Of a stretch of 64,000 bases of DNA, positions 20,788-29,912 are shown in pieces. The position numbers were made by a program, and so were the translations under genes. Numbering within the stretch: position 1 is the stretch's first letter; each line of letters begins with the position of its first letter. The stretch lies in NCBI RefSeq assembly GCF_003332305.1, contig NZ_QOIO01000013.1, positions 1-64,000 on the forward strand. The letters run 5' to 3'. The stretch comes from Microvirga aerophila. Its GTDB lineage: Bacteria; Pseudomonadota; Alphaproteobacteria; Rhizobiales; Beijerinckiaceae. The notes beneath the pieces are model-generated. The model saw only the letters and a program-made list of their open reading frames with translations, did not search any database and was not told the origin of the DNA.

Positions 20788-21919
20788 ATGCGCGCCGAAA
20801 TCGAACACCTCGTAGAAGAGACCAAGCAGTCAGTCGGGCTGCTGAGGAGGCATCTTTGACTGGGATCATGCCCAGCGACGCCTCGCCGAACTGAATTCGT
20901 TCACCGAACATCCGGACTTCTGGAACGACGCCGAAGGCGCCCAGAAGATCATGCGCGAGCGCACCTCCCTCGAGGACCAGATCGCTGCCATCAAGCGCCT
21001 GGAGCAGGAGCTCGAGGACTCGATCACCCTGATCGAGCTCGGGGACGCCGAGGGCGACGAGGCGACCGTCAAGGAAGGCGAGGAGACGATCCGCGGTCTT
21101 CAGGCCGAGGCGGCTCGCCTTCAGGTGGAAACGCTGCTCTCCGGCGAGGCCGACGGCAACGACACCTTTGTGGAAGTCCACTCGGGCGCGGGCGGCACCG
21201 AAAGCCAGGACTGGGCCAACATGCTCCAGCGCATGTATGCCCGCTGGGCCGAGCGCCGGAAGTACAAGGTCGAGCTTCTCGAAATCACCGACGGTGACGA
21301 GGCCGGCATCAAGAGCGCCACGCTCCTGATCAAGGGCCACAACGCCTATGGCTGGCTCAAGACCGAGTCCGGCGTGCACCGGCTGGTGCGGATCTCTCCT
21401 TACGATTCCAACGCCCGCCGTCATACGAGCTTCGCGTCGGTGTGGGTCTACCCGGTGGTGGACGACCGCATCAACATCGAGATCAAGGAATCCGATTGCC
21501 GGATCGACACGTTCCGCTCCTCCGGCGCGGGCGGCCAGCACGTGAACACCACGGACTCGGCCGTGCGCATCACGCACATTCCCAGCGGAATCGTGGTGGC
21601 CTGCCAGCAGGAGCGCTCGCAGCACAAGAACCGCGCTACCGCCTGGAACATGCTGCGCGCCCGCCTCTATGAGGCCGAGCTGAAGAAGCGCGAGGAAAAG
21701 GCCAATGCCGAAGCCGCCGCCAAGACGGAGATCGGCTGGGGCCACCAGATCCGCTCCTACGTGCTCCAGCCCTACCAGCTCGTGAAGGACCTGCGCACGG
21801 GAGCCCAGTCCACGAGCCCGCAGGACGTGCTCGACGGCGACCTCGATCCGTTCATGGAAGCGTCGCTCGCCCAGCGCATTACGGGTGGCGCGGGCCAGGA
21901 GGTCGAGGATATCGACTAA
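20788..21919 (+). CDS. prfB: Peptide chain release factor 2, expressed by +1 programmed frameshift
   Basis: RF2 terminates translation at UGA and UAA. The gene is read in two frames: codons 1-23 run from ATG 20788 to CTT 20854-20856 and meet an in-frame TGA at 20857-20859. Slipping by one base to GAC (20858-20860) continues through 353 codons to the stop at 21917-21919, for 376 residues in total, the expected size. The catalytic GGQ is in [17 protein letters not shown]. The codon-recognition tripeptide region reads [18 protein letters not shown] where E. coli has SPF. A simple ORF call starting at 20951 would lose the N-terminal 54 residues. The gene is followed by a hairpin terminator. Confidence 0.96.
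20845..20860 (+). promoter_or_regulatory. prfB autoregulatory frameshift site
   Basis: AGGAGG CAT CTT TGA C matches the classical RF2 slippery site: an internal Shine-Dalgarno sequence (20845-20850), one spacer codon, the slippery CTT, then an in-frame TGA followed by C. When RF2 is scarce, termination at TGA is slow and the ribosome shifts +1 to make RF2. Confidence 0.95.
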
Positions 21920-21925
21920 GACAAG

Positions 21926-21955
21926 AGGCCCACTCGGTTAGGAGCGGGCCTTCGT
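21926..21955 (+). terminator. Terminator after prfB
   Basis: AGGCCCACTC (21926-21935) pairs with GAGCGGGCCT (21942-21951) with one mismatch and a six-base loop, followed by a short T-containing stretch. It lies seven bases after the prfB stop and before the convergent protease gene. Confidence 0.65.
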
Positions 21956-21973
21956 TATTGCAGGTGATCAGAC

Positions 21974-23422
21974 CTACACGACGAAAAAATCGTAGGAATC
22001 GATCCTCGCCGCTCCTGTCAACTTCGCAAAGCGTACGGCCGCAGAGGGGCCGGAGCCGTCTGGATCGTAAGAGAGGGACCGCTCTCCTGCGTTAAAGATG
22101 ATCCTGTCACTCGTATCCCGTGCGACTGACCCTTCTACGAAAGCGTCCCAGCCCAAAGGGCCCTTCTCGAGAGCGAAGATGGCTGAGGACAAGACGATTA
22201 CATCAAGATCCCAGAGGTCGCTGAAATCTGTGATTTGATCGATGTCGTCGACGCCATTGAACCAAGTGTCGAAAACGAACCGGTCGCCGCCTTCACCCCC
22301 GGTCAGGGTATCGCTGCCTTCGCCCCCCTGCAGAGTGTCATTGCTTTCGCCACCGTTCAAAGCATCGTTGCCTAGACCTCCCTGCAGGACATCCCAGCCA
22401 TTTCCGCCGTGTAAGGCGTCGTCGCCAATATCTCCGTGCAGCATGTCCTGGCCATGGCCGCCGTCCAGATCGTCATTGCCTGCACCTCCATGCAGGATGT
22501 CATCGCCAATTTCGCCCTTCAGGACATCGTTGTCGATGTCGCCGTACAGCATGTCATCGCCATACCCACCCCTTAGCGTGTCGCTACCCGTGCCACCTTG
22601 CAATGTGTCATCGCCATATCCGCCTCGCAGATCATCATTGCCAACATCTCCGTAAAGGACGTCGTTGCCGCCGAAACCGTAGATCTTGTCATCGCCATGG
22701 TCGCCATTAAGGATATCTTTGACAGCGACGCCATAGATAATGTCCGCCACCCCCTTGCCAATCTGGGTCAGGGTTTGATCAGTACTGCTCCAGCTCCACT
22801 TCGCAACCTGTTTCCCGTCTTGCGACGGGTTGCCATAGAGGGCGCGGATCGCCTGGATATCCAAGCGGCCAAGGCTAGGCGACATCATATTGATGTCGCC
22901 TCCCGTGTAGCTCATCACGGTATGCTTCACGTGGTCCAAGTCCGACTTCAACAATTGCTTGTTGTGAGCCATCTTATGAAAGGGGTGCTTGAGACCGAGC
23001 GCGTGGCCAATCTCGTGAAGCAGGATGTAGAATTTGAAAGACTTATACGTTGAAAGCTCTTTGTGGTACCGGTCGTTCAGGTAGATATTGCCGCCAACAT
23101 CATCCCGAACGACGTCTTCCTCTAAGGAGTTTTTGTAGAGTTCCGGAAATTCCGCCCGCCCGCTGGAATTTCGTGAGAGCCACTTCCATTGAAACTTCAG
23201 CTCGGCATCGGCTCCTTTAACCTCAATGAACCGAATGCCACAGGCATCTCCCCACATCTTCAAGGCTTTGCGCGCCATGGCCTTGTCAGCGTTACCGAAT
23301 TCCGTCGAACCCCGCTGCGGCCCGCCGAAGGTGTAGGTCAGAAAGACAGGTTGTTTACTGATCTTAAGGCTAGACAGAGCGTTCCAGCTCTGGCCCGAGA
23401 GGAGAGCTTTGTAATTCGGCAT
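21974..23422 (-). CDS. Serralysin-like RTX metalloprotease (M10B)
   Basis: The 482-residue protein is a secreted zinc protease. The catalytic motif HEIGHALGLKH is at residues 136-146 with three zinc ligands and the catalytic Glu. The Met-turn VMSYTG follows at 169-174. Sixteen nine-residue RTX repeats of the GGxGxDxLx type span about residues 240-384 and would bind calcium after export. There is no Sec signal; the C-terminus ends DSYDFFVV, a hydrophobic end preceded by acidic residues as in type I secretion substrates. No ABC exporter, membrane fusion protein or inhibitor gene is adjacent. Codon use and base composition look less GC-rich than neighbouring genes, which suggests acquisition. 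It converges with prfB. Confidence 0.92.
   Translation of the reverse strand: MPNYKALLSGQSWNALSSLKISKQPVFLTYTFGGPQRGSTEFGNADKAMARKALKMWGDACGIRFIEVKGADAELKFQWKWLSRNSSGRAEFPELYKNSLEEDVVRDDVGGNIYLNDRYHKELSTYKSFKFYILLHEIGHALGLKHPFHKMAHNKQLLKSDLDHVKHTVMSYTGGDINMMSPSLGRLDIQAIRALYGNPSQDGKQVAKWSWSSTDQTLTQIGKGVADIIYGVAVKDILNGDHGDDKIYGFGGNDVLYGDVGNDDLRGGYGDDTLQGGTGSDTLRGGYGDDMLYGDIDNDVLKGEIGDDILHGGAGNDDLDGGHGQDMLHGDIGDDALHGGNGWDVLQGGLGNDALNGGESNDTLQGGEGSDTLTGGEGGDRFVFDTWFNGVDDIDQITDFSDLWDLDVIVLSSAIFALEKGPLGWDAFVEGSVARDTSDRIIFNAGERSLSYDPDGSGPSAAVRFAKLTGAARIDSYDFFVV
22271..22705 (-). repeat. RTX nonapeptide repeat region (16 units)
   Basis: Sixteen 27-base units encode the nonapeptides of the protease's calcium-binding beta-roll. 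The DNA copies are diverged but keep the GGN-GAN core. Confidence 0.85.
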
Positions 23423-23506
23423 TTGGTTGAGCTTTAATTAAGAACAGTGTCACATGAAACTTTATAACGCTCTGACCTGAAGCCGCAATAGACTAATCCG
23501 TCGCAA

Positions 23507-23971
23507 TCAGAGAGATCGGGCTGCCTCCAGCACCTCCTTGGCATGGTTTGGCACCTTCACCTTCTTCCAAACCTGCGCGACCCTCCCGTCGCCGTCTATC
23601 AGAACCGTGGTGCGCTCCACGCCCGTGTACTTGCGGCCGTACATGCTCTTCTCGACCCAGACGCCATAGGCTTCCAGCATGGCTTTGGCCTCATCGGACG
23701 CCAGAGTGAAGTCGAGACCGTACTTGGCGCGGAACTTGTTATGGCTCTTCAGGCTGTCGGGCGAGACGCCGATGATCTCGGTGTCTGCCGCCGCGAAATC
23801 CTGCCGCAGCGCCTGGAAATCCTGGGCTTCCCGGGTGCAGCCGCTGGTGTCGTCCTTGGGGTAGAAATAGAGCACGACCTTTCGGCCCTTGAGGTTATCC
23901 AGGGAAATTTCCTGTCCACCAGTCGCCGGTAGGGTGAAGGCAGGGGCCGGGCTTGCAATGGTCAACGTCAT
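23507..23971 (-). CDS. bcp: Bcp/PrxQ-type peroxiredoxin
   Basis: The 154-residue thiol peroxidase reduces hydrogen peroxide and organic peroxides. The N-terminus MTLTIASPAPAFTLPATGG and the KVVLYFYPKDDTSGCTREAQDF motif, with the peroxidatic cysteine, define the family. The resolving cysteine that many Bcp proteins carry five residues later is a glutamine here, so it is likely a one-Cys enzyme or uses another partner. GVSPDSLKSHNKFRAKYGL and FLIDGDGRVAQVWKKVKV-like segments complete the fold. The start at 23971 is preceded by AAGGCG; the much longer open frame upstream is non-coding, running antisense through the neighbouring AsmA-like gene. It is divergent from that gene. Confidence 0.93.
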   Translation of the reverse strand: MTLTIASPAPAFTLPATGGQEISLDNLKGRKVVLYFYPKDDTSGCTREAQDFQALRQDFAAADTEIIGVSPDSLKSHNKFRAKYGLDFTLASDEAKAMLEAYGVWVEKSMYGRKYTGVERTTVLIDGDGRVAQVWKKVKVPNHAKEVLEAARSL

Positions 23972-24127
23972 GGTTCGCCTTTCTTTCGGCGGGTTGTGAT
24001 GTTTCGACAGGCCTTCGCGACCTGTCGCAGGAGATGGTCGCGGGTGGCGCACAAGAGGGCTAATGTCTTCATCTGATTCCCTCTCATGCGCGACAGTGCA
24101 AGAACCGGATTGTCCGACGTCACAAGA

Positions 24128-27100
24128 ATGAAGCGACTCCTCAGCACACCTTCGCGCCGGCCCAGCCCGGCGAAGCGGAGCGCCCTCAGGCGCGCGCTTC
24201 GTGGTGCGCTCTACGTGAAGCTTGGCCTCGTTCTGCTCGCGGCGTTGGGGATCGGGCTGTTCTACCTCCGCCTGTCCGTGGGTCCGCTCAGCTTCGGCCG
24301 TCTCCCCGAGCAGGTCGCGGAAACCCTTGCGGCCCGTATCGGACCGGGCTGGGCCGTGACCCTGCGCGACACGGCTATCGAGCTCCACGGCGGTTCGCCG
24401 GCGCTGCGGGCGAACGGCCTCGATATCCGGGCTCCGGGGGGCGAACTCGTTCTGCAGGCGCCGTACGCTGTCGTGAGCGTCGATGGTCTCTCGCTGTTCG
24501 CGGGGAACCTCCAGCCGCGCTCGATCGAAATGCGGGACCTGCGGCTGCGGGTTCTCGTCAACCGTGACGGCTCGCTGTCCTTTTCTTCCGAGGGAGGCGA
24601 GGGTGGAGAAGCACCTGCCGGGCCACCTGCCGCGTCCCTTAGCCCCTCGACGGAGGCCGCAGCGTCCATGCAGCGCAGCATAGGCGGGCCCTCCCAGGTA
24701 TCGGGGGTCGTCGGTTCCCTGTTTGATTTGATCATCGGGCCCAAAAGCGCTCTGAACTCCCTTGGGCAAGCCAAGCTGACAAACGCCAATCTCGTCTTCA
24801 TCGACGCTGACCGGCGCGAACGGGCAAGGTTCAGCCGGGTCGACGCGGTGTTCGACTGGGCCGAGGGTGGCGGACGCCACTTCGCCACAACCCTCGACGG
24901 CCCGCAAGGGGTGTGGGAGCTCAACGGCGACGTGTTGTCCGATCATGATGGTGGGTACCGCGGCAGCGTCATCGCCGACCGCGCACCGATCCAGGATATC
25001 GTTCTGCTTGCCGGCATGTCGGCCATTCCGGCGACGACGGATCTCGAATTCTCCGGCCGGGTCGACGTGGCCTACGCGGCAGGCCGGGTGACCGAGCTGA
25101 AAGCCCGCCTCAACAGCACCGCCGGCACCCTCCAGATCGACGACAAGGATACGTCTCCGCTCGAGGTCGAACGGTCGAGTATCGAGGTGTCCTGGGACGA
25201 AGCCCAGAAGGCGCTCGACCTGCAGAACCTCGAGCTGAAGGGCGGCGACAACCATGTCCGCCTTCAGGGGCGCTTGGTCACCCAAACCGGTGCGGACAAC
25301 TGGCGACTATCACTCAACGGTCGGGATGCAGTCCTGTCGGGCGCGCGCGTGGGGGATAAGCCCGTTCAGATCAGCGAAGTCGCCGCCGAGCTTTCCGGCC
25401 CGGACGGCATGGGCATCAGGTCCCTTAAGTTGAGGGGGCCCGATCTGTCGGCCGATCTCAGCGGTGTCTTGGGCGCGCCGGCCGATCCCCATGGCCTCAA
25501 CCTCGACCTTGCGGCAACCAGGACGGATCTGCGCACCGCCCTACGCATCTGGCCCGAGGCGGTTGCGCCGCCCGTGCGCCGCTTCCTGGTGGCGAACCTC
25601 AACGGGGGCACGCTGGATTCCATCGGCCTCAAGGTGCGGATGTCCGGTGCCGACATCGCCAAAGCCGTGTCCGGCGGTCCGACGCCCGATGAATCGCTGA
25701 AGATCGACTTTGCGATCTCCGATGGCGTTCTCAAGGCTGCCGAGGGCCTGCCGCCCCTGTCCCACATGAACGTCACCGGCAAGGTCACGGGAACCTCGGT
25801 TTTCTTAAAGGCTCCTACGGGCCGGGTCGATATGGCGAGCAACTTTAGCCTGGCCGCCTCGGACGGCGCCTTCGCCCTCGACAACTACTGGAACGACAAC
25901 GCCCTGGCGCGGATCAACTTTCGCCTAGCGGGGCCCGCCGACAGTCTCGGGGCGCTCCTTCAGCAGCCCATGATCCGAGAAATTGCCGGGTTTGATGTCG
26001 ATCCCACGACCATGACCGGCAAGGCGGATCTTCGCATTGGGATTGGGCTTGCGGTCAATAACATCCCGGCCTTCACTGACCTGCCCCTGTCGGTGAACGG
26101 CACGGTCTCCGAGTTCGGCATCGACAAGCTCTTCGGCAAGGATCGGCTCGAAGGCGCGTCCCTGGCGGTCGCCTATGATAAGGGCAATCTCGCGATCAAG
26201 GGCGATGGCAAGCTGGGCGGCGGCGCCGCGTCCATCGACGTCCAGAAAACCCGCGACGGTGGAGAGGCCAACGTAACCTTCGCCCTCGATGAGGCGGCGC
26301 GAGCAAGACGTGGTATGTCGTTCGGCTCGCAGCTCACCGGGGTGCTGCCACTCAAGGCCACCCTGCCGCTTGGCAAGCCCGACAAGCCCGGTATTCGCAT
26401 CGAGGCGGACCTCACCAAGACCGGCATCGATCAGCTCATCCCAGGATGGGTGAAGCCCGCCAGACGACCGGGTAAGGTATCCTTCACCCTGGTTGATGGG
26501 GCCAGTACCGAAATCCGCGACCTCCAGCTCGACAGCGGTTCTGCGCAGCTACGCGGAACGGCCACGCTGTCGAATGAGGGTACGCTTGAAAAGGCGGAGC
26601 TTACGACCTTCAAGCTGTCGTCCGGCGATGATATGCGGGCGCAGGTCGAGCGCAACAGCGGCGTCTACAAGGTCGTGGTTCGCGGCAATGTGGGCGACGC
26701 CCGCCCCTTCACGAAAATCGCGAGCTCCGCTCCCGCACCGGCCGGGCATAACGCACCCGCTCAGAAGGACAGCCGGGACTTCGATCTCGATCTCGCACTC
26801 AATATCCTGACCGGATACAACGAAGAGGCGATCACGAATGCGTCGATCAAGGCCTCCATGCGCAAGGACAGCCTCCGGAGCCTGGATGTCAAAGGCCGCC
26901 TTGGCCCGACGGACATCGTCGCGCGCACCACGCCCCAGGGAGGCGGCACCTCGATCATCTCCCTCCAGTCGCAGGATGCGGGTTCGCTTCTACGCTTCCT
27001 CGATGTCTATCGGCGCATGACCGGGGGCGATCTCATCCTTCAACTCGCCATCGGCGAGGGGCCGCAGGCTGGGATGATGATGCTTCGCTCCTTCGCCCTC

Positions 27101-27595
27101 AACAACGAGCCGGCCCTGCGCCGCATCATCCCAACGCAGACCCAGTTCGTGCCCGGTCAGGATCGATCCGGAAATCCGCAAGCGGTGCGCGTGGACGTGA
27201 ACGAGGTCGTCTTCACCAAGGCCCGGGTGGATTTTACTCGAACCGCCGGACGCCTCGATTTCAAGGATGCGGCTATTTGGGGGAACCAAGTTGGCTTCAC
27301 CCTCGGGGGCTTCATCGACTATGCCCGCGACCGCATGGATATTTCCGGAACCTTCGTGCCGGCCTACGGGCTCAATAACGCCTTCGCCCAGGTGCCGCTG
27401 TTCGGTCCATTGCTGGGAGGCGGGCAGTATGAGGGCCTGTTTGCGGTCAATTTCCGCGTATCTGGGCCGTCCGATTCCCCGACCGTGGCGGTCAATCCCC
27501 TGTCGGCTGTGGCGCCGGGTTTCCTGCGCAAGCTCTTCGGGGTCGGAGGCGGGACGCCACAGGCGGATTCCCTGCCCGTGACGCCCGAACGCTGA
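24128..27595 (+). CDS. AsmA/YhdP-like membrane-anchored protein (DUF3971)
   Basis: The roughly 1155-residue protein has one N-terminal membrane segment (KLGLVLLAALGIGLFYL, near residue 30) after a basic cytoplasmic tail. The rest is a long beta-rich periplasmic region with repeated patterns such as LDIRAPGGELVLQAPYAVVS and FSGRVDVAYAAGRVTELKA. The C-terminal AsmA-like part contains DFTRTAGRLDFKDAAIWGNQ and ISGTFVPAYGLNNAF before PLFGPLLGGGQYEGLFAVNF, typical of the YhdP group. Such proteins form grooved bridges implicated in phospholipid movement to the outer membrane. An upstream ATG at 24086 would add 14 residues; neither has a strong ribosome site, and I chose the one closer to the basic-hydrophobic anchor. 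The stop is six bases from the convergent tyrS stop. Confidence 0.85.
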   Translation: MKRLLSTPSRRPSPAKRSALRRALRGALYVKLGLVLLAALGIGLFYLRLSVGPLSFGRLPEQVAETLAARIGPGWAVTLRDTAIELHGGSPALRANGLDIRAPGGELVLQAPYAVVSVDGLSLFAGNLQPRSIEMRDLRLRVLVNRDGSLSFSSEGGEGGEAPAGPPAASLSPSTEAAASMQRSIGGPSQVSGVVGSLFDLIIGPKSALNSLGQAKLTNANLVFIDADRRERARFSRVDAVFDWAEGGGRHFATTLDGPQGVWELNGDVLSDHDGGYRGSVIADRAPIQDIVLLAGMSAIPATTDLEFSGRVDVAYAAGRVTELKARLNSTAGTLQIDDKDTSPLEVERSSIEVSWDEAQKALDLQNLELKGGDNHVRLQGRLVTQTGADNWRLSLNGRDAVLSGARVGDKPVQISEVAAELSGPDGMGIRSLKLRGPDLSADLSGVLGAPADPHGLNLDLAATRTDLRTALRIWPEAVAPPVRRFLVANLNGGTLDSIGLKVRMSGADIAKAVSGGPTPDESLKIDFAISDGVLKAAEGLPPLSHMNVTGKVTGTSVFLKAPTGRVDMASNFSLAASDGAFALDNYWNDNALARINFRLAGPADSLGALLQQPMIREIAGFDVDPTTMTGKADLRIGIGLAVNNIPAFTDLPLSVNGTVSEFGIDKLFGKDRLEGASLAVAYDKGNLAIKGDGKLGGGAASIDVQKTRDGGEANVTFALDEAARARRGMSFGSQLTGVLPLKATLPLGKPDKPGIRIEADLTKTGIDQLIPGWVKPARRPGKVSFTLVDGASTEIRDLQLDSGSAQLRGTATLSNEGTLEKAELTTFKLSSGDDMRAQVERNSGVYKVVVRGNVGDARPFTKIASSAPAPAGHNAPAQKDSRDFDLDLALNILTGYNEEAITNASIKASMRKDSLRSLDVKGRLGPTDIVARTTPQGGGTSIISLQSQDAGSLLRFLDVYRRMTGGDLILQLAIGEGPQAGMMMLRSFALNNEPALRRIIPTQTQFVPGQDRSGNPQAVRVDVNEVVFTKARVDFTRTAGRLDFKDAAIWGNQVGFTLGGFIDYARDRMDISGTFVPAYGLNNAFAQVPLFGPLLGGGQYEGLFAVNFRVSGPSDSPTVAVNPLSAVAPGFLRKLFGVGGGTPQADSLPVTPER

Positions 27596-27601
27596 TCGAC
27601 C

Positions 27602-28864
27602 TTAGACGGCCCTGAGCAGGACGTGCTTCTTCTTGCCGAAGGATAGCTTGATCACGCCCTCGGCCGTCATGTCCGACGCCGTCAGCAGGCCGCGATCGTC
27701 GGTGACAATCTGATCGTTCACCTTGAGGCCGCCGCTCTTCACCTGCCGCCGCGCCTCGCTCGTGGAAGGGACGAGCTTGGCATAATCGGGACCGAACGCC
27801 GCCAGAACCCCAATCCCGGCGTTGAGTACGTCGGTAGTGATCTCGATGGTCGGCAGGCTTTCAGCGAGGGCTCCCTGCTCAAAGGTCTTGCGTGCCGTCT
27901 CGGCGGCGAGCTCTGCGGCCTCGCGGCCGTGGAGCAGGGCGGTCGCCTCCGTGGCCAGAACCTTCTTGGCCTCGTTGATGTCGGCTCCCTGGAGAGCCTC
28001 AAGCCGCGCAACCTCGTCCATCGGCAGGATCGTGAACAGCTTCAGGAATCGGCCGACATCCGCATCCTCGGTGTTGCGCCAGAACTGCCAGTAATCATAA
28101 GGGCTCAGCATGTCGGCATTGAGCCAGACCGCGCCCGAGGCCGTCTTGCCCATCTTGGCGCCCGAGGCCGTCGTCAGCAGCGGGCAGGTAAGGGCGTAGA
28201 GCTGCGCGGTGCCAAGACGGCGGCCGAGATCGATGCCGTTGACGATGTTGCCCCACTGGTCCGAGCCGCCCATCTGCAGGACCGTGCCGTAGCGCTTGTG
28301 AAGCTCCACGAAGTCATAGGCCTGGAGGATCATGTAGTTGAATTCCAGGAACGACAGCTCATGCTCGCGCTCCAGGCGCATCTTCACACTGTCGAAGGCC
28401 AGCATGCGGTTGACCGAGAAATGGCGGCCCACATCGCGCAGGAACTCGATGTAGTTGAGCTTCATCAGCCATTCGGCGTTGTCCGCCATCATGGCGTCGG
28501 TCTTGCCATCCCCGAAGGAGATGAAGCGGGAGAACACCCCCTTGATGCTGTCCTTGTTGTCCTCGATCTGCTCGACCGTCAGGAGCTTGCGGCTTTCGTC
28601 CTTGCCCGAAGGATCGCCCACCCGGGTCGTGCCGCCGCCCATGAGCGTGATCGGCCGTCCAGCACCCGTCTTCTGCAGCCAGTGCAGCATCATGATGGAG
28701 AGCAGATGCCCGACATGAAGAGACGGTCCCGTGCAGTCATAGCCCACATAGGTCGTAAGACGACCCTCGAGGGCGGCTGCATCGATGCCCTCGAGGTCCG
28801 AGGTCTGGTGGATGTAGCCTCGCTCGGTGAGCACTTTCAGGAATTCGGAACGTGGCGCGTTCAT
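27602..28864 (-). CDS. tyrS: Tyrosyl-tRNA synthetase
   Basis: The 420-residue class I enzyme charges tRNA-Tyr. The HIGH-like motif is HVGH in [15 protein letters not shown] near residue 50. The KMSKS-like loop reads [11 protein letters not shown] near residue 240, a usual variant of the TyrS family. [11 protein letters not shown] contacts tyrosine. The C-terminal S4 RNA-binding domain runs from about residue 355 ([20 protein letters not shown]) to the end. Length and layout are normal. The gene is transcribed away from nothing obvious; a terminator of the gene behind it lies 110 bases upstream. Confidence 0.97.
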   Translation of the reverse strand: MNAPRSEFLKVLTERGYIHQTSDLEGIDAAALEGRLTTYVGYDCTGPSLHVGHLLSIMMLHWLQKTGAGRPITLMGGGTTRVGDPSGKDESRKLLTVEQIEDNKDSIKGVFSRFISFGDGKTDAMMADNAEWLMKLNYIEFLRDVGRHFSVNRMLAFDSVKMRLEREHELSFLEFNYMILQAYDFVELHKRYGTVLQMGGSDQWGNIVNGIDLGRRLGTAQLYALTCPLLTTASGAKMGKTASGAVWLNADMLSPYDYWQFWRNTEDADVGRFLKLFTILPMDEVARLEALQGADINEAKKVLATEATALLHGREAAELAAETARKTFEQGALAESLPTIEITTDVLNAGIGVLAAFGPDYAKLVPSTSEARRQVKSGGLKVNDQIVTDDRGLLTASDMTAEGVIKLSFGKKKHVLLRAV

Positions 28865-28970
28865 CGCGTCTCTCGTCTGTCGGTGTGTCAGGAATGAGCG
28901 CGTTTATCAGCTTCGCTCTGTAATTTCACGAGGAAATCGCGCCGGGCCGACCCTTGGCGGGCCAACAACG

Positions 28971-28996
28971 AAAAACGGCGGGCTGTGGGCCCGCCG
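28971..28996 (-). terminator. Rho-independent terminator of the hydrolase gene
   Basis: CGGCGGGC (28976-28983) and GCCCGCCG (28989-28996) form a perfect 8-bp stem. On the minus strand it is followed by TTTTT (28971-28975). It lies 26 bases beyond the stop of the hydrolase gene. Confidence 0.85.
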
Positions 28997-29022
28997 CCTT
29001 GTGAGACTGGTGGCAGATAAGC

Positions 29023-29679
29023 TCACGCCGCCTCTTCGGCCGTTCCCAGGCGCTTGTCGAGATATTCGCCCACAGCGCCCATGAGCTCGTCGACCTTGCC
29101 GTCGAAGAAGTGGTTGGCGCCGTCCACGACCGCGTGCTCGAGCTTGACGCCCTTCTGGGTCTTCACCTTCTCGATCACGCTGACCACGTCCTTGACCGGG
29201 GCGACCCGGTCCTCGGAGCCGTGGACGAACAGGCCGGAGGACGGGCAGGGGGCCAGGAACGAGAAGTCGTAGCGGTTCGCCATAGCGGCGATGGAGATGA
29301 AGCCCTCGATCTCCGGGCGGCGCATGAGAAGCTGCATACCAATCCAGGCCCCGAAGGACACGCCGGCGATCCAGCAGGCGCGGGCGTCCGGGTTGATCGA
29401 CTGGGCCCAGTCGAGGGCCGCGGCGGCATCCGAGAGTTCGCCCTGGCCGTGGTCGAAGGCGCCCTGGCTGCGGCCGACGCCGCGGAAATTGAAGCGCAGG
29501 ACCGAAAAGCCGCGGTTCACGAAGTCATAGTACAGATTGTAGACGATCTGGTTATTCATCGTGCCGCCGAACTGCGGATGCGGGTGCAGCACGATGGCGA
29601 TGGGAGCCCCCTTTTGCTTCGCAGGCTGGTAGCGCCCCTCGATGCGACCGGCGGGACCCGTAAAGACGACCTCAGGCAT
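29023..29679 (-). CDS. Alpha/beta hydrolase (COG2945-like)
   Basis: The 218-residue cytoplasmic protein has the alpha/beta hydrolase layout. The first loop reads VLHPHPQFGGTMNN, the HPHP signature of this group. NRGFSVLRFNFRGVGRSQG follows, then the nucleophile elbow GVSFG near residue 106. The Asp in HGSEDRVAP and the His in GANHFF complete the triad. The substrate is unknown. The start ATG is at 29677-29679. It is divergent from the cysteine desulfurase gene, with the Irr-type box between them. Confidence 0.88.
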   Translation of the reverse strand: MPEVVFTGPAGRIEGRYQPAKQKGAPIAIVLHPHPQFGGTMNNQIVYNLYYDFVNRGFSVLRFNFRGVGRSQGAFDHGQGELSDAAAALDWAQSINPDARACWIAGVSFGAWIGMQLLMRRPEIEGFISIAAMANRYDFSFLAPCPSSGLFVHGSEDRVAPVKDVVSVIEKVKTQKGVKLEHAVVDGANHFFDGKVDELMGAVGEYLDKRLGTAEEAA

Positions 29680-29733
29680 GAATGCGAACCTCTTTTCGAC
29701 CTCTCGGTTATGAGAGGGAAAACCCGACGGGCC

Positions 29734-29762
29734 TTGACTTTCGGCCTCAAGTTTCTCTAAAA
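29734..29762 (+). promoter_or_regulatory. Possible promoter of the suf operon
   Basis: TTGACT at 29734-29739 is followed after 17 bases by CTAAAA (29757-29762). The -10 box is weak. If used, transcription would start within the adjacent Irr-type box, which would suit repression. Confidence 0.35.
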
Positions 29763-29764
29763 GT

Positions 29765-29783
29765 CTTTAGAATTATTCTAAAG
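29765..29783. promoter_or_regulatory. Irr-type iron-control box (ICE)
   Basis: CTTTAGAATTATTCTAAAG is a perfect palindrome with 9-bp arms around a central T. It contains TTTAGAA-N3-TTCTAAA, the iron control element bound by Irr in Hyphomicrobiales as I recall it. It lies 130 bases before the first gene of the suf operon, where iron control is expected. Irr is not encoded in the window. Confidence 0.75.
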
Positions 29784-29912
29784 TTACTTCGTTTCAGGGC
29801 AGGCTCGTTCGGATCAAACGGGCCGGTGCGACCTGACATGGATGTGGTTGTGGTGCTTTAGCACGGCAACCGGGGGCAATTGCAAGGATTTCGTGAGGCT
29901 TAGCGGGCGATT

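Noticed and set aside
18275-21745. 1156-codon open frame on the minus strand opposite mrcA and prfB
   Set aside because: It spans two well-supported genes and their intergenic region, and its product has no recognisable domains.
20951-21919. A shorter prfB starting at ATG 20951
   Set aside because: The region between 20788 and 20951 encodes the conserved N-terminal domain when read through the frameshift site, so this start is internal.
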